Part shown: in pieces, positions 1 through 5,935 of the stretch | How positions within the stretch are numbered: position 1 is the stretch's first letter | How the letters are laid out: each line of letters begins with the position of its first letter | Source: Motiliproteus sp036961355 | GTDB lineage: Bacteria; Pseudomonadota; Gammaproteobacteria; Pseudomonadales; Balneatricaceae | Reading direction: 5' to 3' | Assembly: GCA_036961355.1 (NCBI GenBank) | Contig: JBALVL010000013.1 | Coordinates: 1 to 64,000 of the forward strand | DNA: 64,000 bases | Notes under the pieces: model-generated | Seen by the model: only the letters and a program-made list of their open reading frames with translations | The model's database searches: none | What the model was told of the DNA's origin: nothing | Translations under genes and position numbers: made by a program

Positions 1-110
1 TGCTGGGGTTTCCTATAGCTTAGCTCAGGATCAACACTTAATAAGAACATAGCCTGTTAATAAGGTGTTAAGTTTTTATCTAAATAGAAATAACGAGGGT
101 GGTTATACAA

Positions 111-653
111 ATGATTATGACTTTTATTGGCTTTATTGAAAAATCATTTAAATGGATTTTCTTGTCTGTTTTTATATTTGGTGGATATAATTTTTATGTC
201 ATACTTTTCGAGATAAATGAAGTCATAAAAATTTCTGTAGGACAGGCAAGTGCAAATGTTGCCATAGTTTTAGATAACACGAATAGAACAATAACTGAGT
301 TGTATTCAAAAGTTAATGATATCCAATCTAAAACTATAGAAGTAATAGAAAAAGCTGATGAAAACAGGGACTTCGGAAATGAAATACTTAATTTTATTGC
401 AAAAACTGATTGCATGATTGGGAAGAAGGCTTTGGTGTTTCGGTGGTCGCTGAAAAACAAACAAACATGCTTGGAATGGGCTGCTGACGCCAGGAAGGTA
501 GTTCGCGTTGCTGCATATACTTCATACAATGAAGAAGAAATGATCAGCTATATCGCAAAAACAATGCTTGGTGGGAACTGGTTCATTGAAATTCCTGACA
601 GTAAAGCAATCCCACTTAGAGAGTGGATCAAGCATAATTTTAAGCCAGCTTAA
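111..653 (+). CDS. Unrecognised small membrane protein
   Basis: I do not recognise this gene. The product is about 180 residues: one hydrophobic segment near residues 12-33, then a polar stretch of heptad-like pattern (about 45-95) that may form a coiled coil, then a basic C-terminal region with a few Cys, Trp and Arg residues. ATG at 111 is preceded by GAGGGTGG at 95-102; a GTG at 99 and an ATG at 117 are alternative starts. Base composition is clearly more AT-rich than the next genes, which suggests an acquired gene. No operon partner is visible; the upstream neighbour lies outside the window. Confidence 0.6.
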   Translation: MIMTFIGFIEKSFKWIFLSVFIFGGYNFYVILFEINEVIKISVGQASANVAIVLDNTNRTITELYSKVNDIQSKTIEVIEKADENRDFGNEILNFIAKTDCMIGKKALVFRWSLKNKQTCLEWAADARKVVRVAAYTSYNEEEMISYIAKTMLGGNWFIEIPDSKAIPLREWIKHNFKPA

Positions 654-1000
654 CAAATCAACCAAACAGACTGACTGACAGCGGCAGCAGCTGATTGAAG
701 CGTTATAACTAGGCCTTCATGTCCGCTCTGTAGTGAAGCTGCCGTACAAAAGCGCCGCCATAAGGTGATATATCGCACTGCAGTAATATAGGTATTACTC
801 CTATAGTTTGTGCGGCCTTGGGTACATAGAATATATCTCCAGCTACAAGGACACATCGGATGTGCCACCAAATGGAGTCGGTGGGTAGCCATGAAGGACT
901 CGATAAGAAAGCTGCCGTAATTGGCGGCTTTTTTGCTATCTAGCGTACCGAAACTCTATGCTTATCAGTATCCACTCTGACGATAGAGAGGTCCTCCATC
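654..1000. other. Non-coding stretch with small hairpins
   Basis: No convincing gene is present. It holds short inverted repeats, for example CACAT-CGG-ATGTG around 852-864, and a weak terminator-like element near 912-932 (GCCG, 7-nt loop, CGGC, then a T run). The word AAGCTGCCGTA occurs twice (about 736 and 910). An 80-codon reverse reading frame here has no recognisable protein features. A small RNA is possible but not shown. Confidence 0.4.
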
Positions 1001-1297
1001 ATGAGCGATCAGTCCGTCTTTATCACTCTTCTGACCATCGAATTGGTGATCCCTTATGCCCAATCGCTCAAGGATAAGCGCAGTGAAGTACGGGGACTAA
1101 AGGAGCGTATCCGCAGTAAATTCAATGCCTCGGTGGCCGAGGTGGGATACCTGGACAAATGGCAACGAACGGTACTAGCGGTCTGTCTGGTGGGTAGCGA
1201 CAAGCGCCAGCTGGAGTCAAATAACGCCAGAATACGCACCCTTTGTGGAGATGCTTCTGGTGTCGAGGTCACGTCCATCGATCAGGAATGGCTGTGA
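1001..1297 (+). CDS. DUF503 family protein (YlxP-like)
   Basis: The 98-residue product matches the DUF503/YlxP family in length and pattern: an N-terminal beta strand, then a SLKDKRSEVRGLKERIRSKF-type helix (about residues 23-42), then VAEVGYLDKWQRTVLAVCLVG. Family members are small cytoplasmic proteins, some linked to ribosome or translation-factor gene clusters; no reaction is established. ATG at 1001 follows a purine-rich AGAGAGG site. The gene stands alone between a non-coding stretch and the converging DUF445 gene. Confidence 0.85.
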   Translation: MSDQSVFITLLTIELVIPYAQSLKDKRSEVRGLKERIRSKFNASVAEVGYLDKWQRTVLAVCLVGSDKRQLESNNARIRTLCGDASGVEVTSIDQEWL

Positions 1298-1482
1298 ATC
1301 GCGGTGCCGGTGCTGCTGGGAACTCATCAGATGCTTGCTGAATACAAAAATTACTATGTGCTCGATGAACATAAACGGGTCATCAGCAAGTCAGTAGGGT
1401 ATTCAACGGAATTGGGAATGAGAGCGCGATCGTCGTGATAGCTATGACCATGCGCCCTGAATCCAATGATATTAAGAACGGG

Positions 1483-2190
1483 TTATAAGCCTGCATACGC
1501 GGCAATCAGGCCAATTAAGCCACCGAATACGCCTCCCCATACGACTAGCCAGCCAAGGTGCTTGCGGATCATGGTAGAGATGATCTGTTTGACCAGTTGT
1601 GGTGTTAGTTCATCAAGGCGCTGACTGACTACCAGTTCTACTTGTGCGCTGATTTGTGACAGATTATCCGGTTGCTCCAATTCTTCACGTAACAGCTCGA
1701 TAAACTCCTCTTCGGTTGTCATCTGCTCCAGTCTCGCTTTGGCTTTTTCTATAAAAGGTGCTCGGAGCGGTTCAATCACGGCCACGCCGCCGATCATGGT
1801 AAGCATGTTGCCGAGCGATGATTCTTCGATCGATGTGATCAATGCATCAAAAAGAGGATTCAGGTCGAGTTTATCGATGACCGGAGCAAGGTGGAGATCG
1901 GGTTGAACGCCATTCTCCGCTTTAAGGAATCGGTCTATATTTTCGGCAGTGAAGAACTGCTCCATGATCAGTGTCTTGATTCCGAGCTTGAATTCTTCGA
2001 AGCGGCTTGGAATGACGCCTGAACCGTACAGTCCCGGAATCTTTTCAAACAGCATATGCACGGCAAGCCAGTTGGTAACGGCACCCGAGAGCGCGAATAG
2101 GCCTGCTGTCTGCATGATGGGTTGCTGTAATAGGTAGCCGGAGAGGGCAAGACCAAAAGCGATAAGGTTGGTGGTTAGGCTTTTATTCAT
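1483..2190 (-). CDS. DUF445 family membrane protein
   Basis: The product (235 residues) looks like a DUF445/YheB-type membrane protein. It has an N-terminal hydrophobic pair (about 8-40) containing the ALSGAVTNWLAVHMLFEK signature, a long amphipathic helical middle, and a C-terminal hydrophobic hairpin (about 208-233, WLVVWGGVFGGLIGLIAA). The function is unknown; the family sits in the inner membrane. The start ATG (complement at 2188-2190) leaves the N-terminal hydrophobic segment intact. This is the last chromosomal gene before the prophage attL. Confidence 0.85.
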   Translation of the reverse strand: MNKSLTTNLIAFGLALSGYLLQQPIMQTAGLFALSGAVTNWLAVHMLFEKIPGLYGSGVIPSRFEEFKLGIKTLIMEQFFTAENIDRFLKAENGVQPDLHLAPVIDKLDLNPLFDALITSIEESSLGNMLTMIGGVAVIEPLRAPFIEKAKARLEQMTTEEEFIELLREELEQPDNLSQISAQVELVVSQRLDELTPQLVKQIISTMIRKHLGWLVVWGGVFGGLIGLIAAYAGL

Positions 2191-2384
2191 AGTGCTCTCA
2201 AAATGGAAAACGTAATGACAGATAAGGATCGAATTGAGTTGAGCGAGTTTTGATCATATTCGGGGGTAGTGATAGGCACGGAGAGCAATAAGCTTTTCGG
2301 TAAGATTGCCATGTGGCCTAGAGGGGCTATGACCATGCGATCCGAGTCGCATAGTGGTTGGCATGTAACGCATTGATTCTATGG

Positions 2385-2432
2385 GGATGGTGGGCCTTGC
2401 CAGACTTGAACTGGCGACCGATCGATTATGAG
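2385..2432. repeat. attL: 48-bp core repeat (tRNA-Ile2 3' remnant)
   Basis: These 48 bases are identical to 36972-37019 and correspond, on the minus strand, to the tRNA-Ile2 gene from its anticodon loop through the T arm, acceptor stem and CCA. Identity stops at both sides (G versus T on the left, G versus T on the right). This is the displaced 3' piece of the original gene, so the pair marks the ends of an integrated element of about 34.6 kb. Confidence 0.95.
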
Positions 2433-2501
2433 GCGGGGTAGAGAGTGGTTTGCTTCGCTCTAACCCTTGGTGTATCTGTCTTTGCACGATAGTTGGCTCC
2501 A

Positions 2502-2522
2502 TTGTGACATTGAAGTGACATT
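2502..2522 (+). promoter_or_regulatory. Left arm-type integrase sites (GTGACATT pair)
   Basis: Two direct copies of GTGACATT start at 2504 and 2515, 11 bp apart (one helical turn), about 70 bp inside attL. The same pair with the same spacing lies inside attR at 36854 and 36865. Matching short repeats near both attachment cores are what arm-binding sites of tyrosine integrases look like; the assignment is inferred. Confidence 0.55.
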
Positions 2523-2539
2523 CTTCTAGTGTTGGGAAC

Positions 2540-3631
2540 TCAAAAATATTGATCTTTGAGCTCCTTGCAAATTCCGTCCAGCCCTGGGAAAAGTGACCCT
2601 TGGGTAATCCCCATCAATCTTAGGTCTGCCATGACCATTTCTCTCTCTTGAACCGGGATGTCGTAGGCCGTTAGAAATCTATTCTCGTGTTTTTCTTCGT
2701 TAAAGGTAATCCAGCCTTCAATCCAGCCAAGTGTTGAAAATGTAGTTACCGCCTGTTGTGGAATAGCTCGTCGATTGCCCGATGTCAGGAACTCGGCGTA
2801 TGAGAGAGTAAAGTCATGCGAGTTAAAGCATGGAGTTTGATAGGTGCTGTCGATCCAGTTTTCCTTGTCTAAAACATAAATACGAGCAGATCCGTCGCCA
2901 TTAGAGTCAGCTTTTTCAAAGGCAAAATATGCGGCTACATAAGGTGAATAGCTCCAATCTAACAATGGAGTTGGAAACCCATGATGTTGAGCCAAATAGA
3001 GCAAAGCCCCAAGGTCGTTGTTATCAGCTAGGTCGAACTTAAGACCTGTTTCAGCGTGAATATGTCTATAGAGTTTAGGGATATCTTCTTTGAAGTAACG
3101 GGCAAGGTCGGATCTGCCAGAGCGATGAAATAGGGTGTTCAACCCCCATTCCGAATTTTTTTGGCCCCTGAATAAGTGAGACTTGTTGCGATAGTAATCG
3201 AGCCCTTCTTTAAATTCAGCCCAGTTTGTAGGGATAACTCGAACCTCTTTAGCCTGGTCTATATGTCCAAATATTTCGAAAGCCCCTGATGTGTCGATAC
3301 TTGTTTTCCAAGTCCCTTTAAACCGTTTGTCATCTAGAGTTCCGCTCCCTTCAAGTTTCTCAGGTAAGTGGGTATCAGGATGGAAAGTGGCCATTTCTTC
3401 ATGACTGATAGGGAGGTGGTTTTTGGGGTGTAAAGCGGTAAGGTTTCGTCCTGTAAAGGAGATGTCGTTACCATTTTGTGTGACAGCGATGTTCGCGACG
3501 AAAGAAGGCAGCTGTGGAGCGTGATCTATACAAATTAAAGTACCTGTTAAGGCGCCATTGATGCAGTCAATATTCATGCAGATTCTGATGTTATTGGTGC
3601 CATTGGCTTGGCCTACCCACTGTCCTTGCAT
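2540..3631 (-). CDS. FRG domain-containing protein
   Basis: The 363-residue product has a beta-rich N-terminal part (about 1-125) that I do not recognise, then an FRG domain (about 135-350). The latter shows the name-giving F154-R155-G156 followed by a Trp (W162), an L-x-Y-L-A-Q-H-H-G-F-P-T-P-L-L-D-W stretch (211-226) and a following SPYVAAYFAF helix. FRG domains are common in prophages and accessory islands; their activity is not settled, and the R ... DWS.SP..A..FA pattern is reminiscent of ADP-ribosyltransferases (inference). The ATG at 3631 has an AAGGAA site; longer frames run into the integrase gene. It follows int by 17 bp, so it probably shares the repressor transcript and is expressed in the lysogen. 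Confidence 0.8.
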   Translation of the reverse strand: MQGQWVGQANGTNNIRICMNIDCINGALTGTLICIDHAPQLPSFVANIAVTQNGNDISFTGRNLTALHPKNHLPISHEEMATFHPDTHLPEKLEGSGTLDDKRFKGTWKTSIDTSGAFEIFGHIDQAKEVRVIPTNWAEFKEGLDYYRNKSHLFRGQKNSEWGLNTLFHRSGRSDLARYFKEDIPKLYRHIHAETGLKFDLADNNDLGALLYLAQHHGFPTPLLDWSYSPYVAAYFAFEKADSNGDGSARIYVLDKENWIDSTYQTPCFNSHDFTLSYAEFLTSGNRRAIPQQAVTTFSTLGWIEGWITFNEEKHENRFLTAYDIPVQEREMVMADLRLMGITQGSLFPGLDGICKELKDQYF

Positions 3632-3648
3632 TTTGTTTTCCTTGTTTT

Positions 3649-4842
3649 TTAGAGTAATTGTCCCAACGCATCCGCTGCGCCTTTCTGGCTGATTCGGCGG
3701 CTGTCTTTGTAGAGCATGGTGGTTGATAGGTCGTCGTGGTCGGCGAGTTGTTGTACCTGGATCGGGTCGACGCCTTGTTGGAGTAGGGCGGTGATCATGG
3801 TGGCTCGCATGCCCCAGTGGAACGGTTTGAGTTTTGGTAGGTCGCATTCGCTGCACATCTTGCCGGCTAGCTTGGAGATGGCGGAGCGGTCGGCGTACCA
3901 GGGGAAGCCACGGCCGTTGTCGAGGTAGTAGACCTCGCTCGGATCACGCGCTGCTAAGTCCTCTTTTAGAAATTCGGCCAACTTGTTGTTGATCGGTTTC
4001 AGCGGCCACTTGTTTTTCTTATTCACCCAACCCAGCTCGATGTTGTCCTGGATCCGGATCAGCCGTTTATCCAAGTCGATGCTGTCGAGCCTTAGCGCCC
4101 AGATCGGGCCGAGTCGTAGCAGCGACAGCGTGGCCAGCATAAAGGCGCGGTACATGTTGCGCATGTGGCGGGTCTGGCGCTCGTCATCGTCGGCCTGGGC
4201 GTGGGCCACTTGGTCGAGGATGTGTTCGCGCAGTCGGGTCAGCTCCTCGATGCTGTAGGTCTCCATATCCTTCTTGGGCACCTTGGGTTTTTTCAGCGAC
4301 CAGACCCGGTCGATAATTTCGTGGTCATGGGCCCAGCGAAGAAAAACACCCAGCTGGCGGATGTGGCAGTTCTTGGTCGACTCGGCCATCGGCCGGCCCT
4401 GGTAAACGACGGTACCCAGGTACTTCAAAAACTTGATGTTGTGGGAGCGGTCAAAGTCACGCAGCTTGTGGTCGCCGACACCTTCCAAGTAGTAACTCAG
4501 GGTCTTGGCGTAGGTCTGCCGGGTGGCTGCTGAGTTGGTCACCTCCACCTCTTCCAGCCATAGCTTGCTGGCCTGATGCATGGTCGAGGCGCGTTTCTGG
4601 CGGCGATCGGCGGCGTGGCTGGCTTCCTGTTTGGATTGGGCGTTGCGCAGTGCCGCCTGTTTGATGTGATACAGGTCGGTCAGGCGGCGGGCTTTTTCGG
4701 CATCATCGAAGCCCTCCAGATCAGATATTTTGCACAGGGTTCGACGGATGCCGCGACGGTTGCGCTGCCAACCCAGTGTTAGATCTGCTGGATACTCGCC
4801 AACCCAGTTGTCACCACGGACGCTATACAGCTTACGGGCCAT
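3649..4842 (-). CDS. int: Phage tyrosine integrase
   Basis: The 397-residue product is a tyrosine recombinase that would catalyse attP x attB recombination at tRNA-Ile2. There is an N-terminal arm-binding region, a SAM-like core-binding domain (about 85-180) and a catalytic domain (about 190-390). Visible active-site residues are R243 (LLRLGP), R346 (FHWGMRAT), H369 (LADHDD) and the nucleophile Y378 (TTMLY). The box II residue three places before R346, usually His, is Trp here, with a His just before it. Its start lies 3 bases after the repressor stop, so repressor and integrase are co-transcribed; the excision regulator is likely the AlpA-like gene on the other side. Confidence 0.95.
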   Translation of the reverse strand: MARKLYSVRGDNWVGEYPADLTLGWQRNRRGIRRTLCKISDLEGFDDAEKARRLTDLYHIKQAALRNAQSKQEASHAADRRQKRASTMHQASKLWLEEVEVTNSAATRQTYAKTLSYYLEGVGDHKLRDFDRSHNIKFLKYLGTVVYQGRPMAESTKNCHIRQLGVFLRWAHDHEIIDRVWSLKKPKVPKKDMETYSIEELTRLREHILDQVAHAQADDDERQTRHMRNMYRAFMLATLSLLRLGPIWALRLDSIDLDKRLIRIQDNIELGWVNKKNKWPLKPINNKLAEFLKEDLAARDPSEVYYLDNGRGFPWYADRSAISKLAGKMCSECDLPKLKPFHWGMRATMITALLQQGVDPIQVQQLADHDDLSTTMLYKDSRRISQKGAADALGQLL

Positions 4843-4845
4843 CGG

Positions 4846-5502
4846 TTAGCACCTTCCGCCGTGCCAGACCACTCGGCCGATGACCTGCAGCTCGGGGTTT
4901 TGTTGTAGGTCGATCATGTAATCATCGTAAGCGTCACTGTCGCTGATCACCTTGATGTGACCGGTAGGCAGGAACTGCAGCCGCTTGACCATGATGTCGT
5001 TGCTCAACCGCAATACAAATATCGAATCCCCCCGCGTCACCGACTGGTCGACGATCAGCAGATCACCGCTACTGATAGATGGCGCCATGCTGTCGCCCTG
5101 GGCGCTGAACATGACGCAGTTCTTCGGATTGACCTGCACTTCGGTTTTTAGATAGTCGGCATCGAACACCACCGGTACCGATCGTTCGCTGACAACGTCA
5201 TTGCCGCATCCGGCCGAGGGCTGAATATCGGGGTAGAAGTTGATGCTAACGGATCGGCTCATATCAACTGTAGGGCTGCCTGCTTGCATTCCTCCTATGC
5301 CAGTAGCCAGCCACTGAATCGAGACACCGCTAGCTTCTGCAATGGCGACTAGAGGCTCGATCATCGGTTGAGAGGTGCCTTTTGCATACCGGTTCAATTG
5401 GACGGTGGATATTCCTGTTAGCTCGGAGAGCTTTTGGGTGCCCGTTTTATCCTTAATTAACTTCACTCGTTCACTGAAATTTTGTGGCTCAAAGTTATCC
5501 AT
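4846..5502 (-). CDS. CI/LexA-like phage repressor (S24 peptidase)
   Basis: The 218-residue product has an N-terminal helix-turn-helix (about 18-65) and a C-terminal S24 autoprotease domain. The likely self-cleavage bond is A97-G98 (QPSAGCG); the catalytic dyad is S138 (AQGDSMAP) and K173 (IMVKRLQF). RecA-stimulated cleavage and SOS induction follow from the family. ATG at 5502 is preferred to the TTG at 5511, although no strong ribosome site is seen. The gene is divergent from the early operon across the operator at 5583-5627 and is followed by int and the FRG gene, so it heads the lysogeny operon. Confidence 0.93.
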   Translation of the reverse strand: MDNFEPQNFSERVKLIKDKTGTQKLSELTGISTVQLNRYAKGTSQPMIEPLVAIAEASGVSIQWLATGIGGMQAGSPTVDMSRSVSINFYPDIQPSAGCGNDVVSERSVPVVFDADYLKTEVQVNPKNCVMFSAQGDSMAPSISSGDLLIVDQSVTRGDSIFVLRLSNDIMVKRLQFLPTGHIKVISDSDAYDDYMIDLQQNPELQVIGRVVWHGGRC

Positions 5503-5556
5503 GCGATTCAAACACCCATTGCTGATTCATAGTTGAACTAAAAAGTCTTACTTGCA

Positions 5557-5584
5557 TTGACAGATCTTTGGAGATGTGTAGAAT
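5557..5584 (+). promoter_or_regulatory. Early rightward promoter
   Basis: TTGACA at 5557-5562 and TAGAAT at 5579-5584 are separated by 16 bases, a near-consensus sigma-70 promoter facing the AlpA-like gene and the primase operon. The transcription start would fall near 5591, inside the operator palindrome, so repressor binding would block it. Confidence 0.75.
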
Positions 5585-5627
5585 TCATACATGACTTATG
5601 AGTTCATGTATGTTCATCGCGGTTCAT
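5583..5627. promoter_or_regulatory. Repressor operator: palindrome plus TTCAT repeats
   Basis: CATACATGA (5586-5594) and TCATGTATG (5604-5612) form a perfect 9-bp inverted repeat with a 9-bp spacer. GTTCAT recurs at 5602, 5612 and 5622, exactly 10 bp apart, with ATTCAT at 5583. The cluster overlaps the predicted early start site. It is the natural target for the CI-like repressor or the AlpA-like protein; which protein binds which repeat is not known. Confidence 0.7.
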
Positions 5628-5680
5628 ATAAATACACATAAGACCAAATAATCCAAGTGTTTTTGATGTGAGAAAAGCAT

Positions 5681-5935
5681 ATGAGTATCGATATCGCCCA
5701 CGATGAGCTGTATACGATTGATGAGGTGATCAAGCGGTTAAAGATCTCTCGTACCAAATTTATGATGGAGAAAAAAGCAGGCCGCGTTCCAAAATCCATC
5801 ATCATGATGGGGCGGGAGCTGTTCCCCAGTACCGAGGTCAATCGATTCCTGATTGAACAGAATCCTGATGTATTCGGTAGTGAGGTCGCCCAAGCCGCAG
5901 CCACTGCCATCAAAACCCACAAGCGGAAAGGCTGA
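5681..5935 (+). CDS. AlpA/excisionase-like HTH protein
   Basis: This 84-residue protein has a MerR/AlpA-type winged helix: LYTIDEVIKRLKISRTKFMMEKKAGRVP (about 10-38) followed by a wing and a short recognition segment (REL-FPSTEVNRFLIEQ). Such proteins in P2-like phages act as Cox/excisionase and lytic-switch regulators. It is the first gene of the early operon. Its TGA overlaps the ATG of the primase-helicase gene (TGATG at 5933-5937), which implies translational coupling. Confidence 0.75.
   Translation: MSIDIAHDELYTIDEVIKRLKISRTKFMMEKKAGRVPKSIIMMGRELFPSTEVNRFLIEQNPDVFGSEVAQAAATAIKTHKRKG

Noticed and set aside
650..892. 80-codon reverse ORF
   Set aside because: No recognisable protein pattern, ribosome site or conserved context; the composition fits non-coding DNA with small hairpins.
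654..1000. Riboswitch or known small RNA (c-di-GMP, 6S, SRP, RNase P, tmRNA)
   Set aside because: I compared the stretch by eye with the conserved cores of these families and found none.
2254..2502. 82-codon reverse ORF over attL
   Set aside because: It runs through the tRNA fragment and att core, so it cannot be a selected protein gene.
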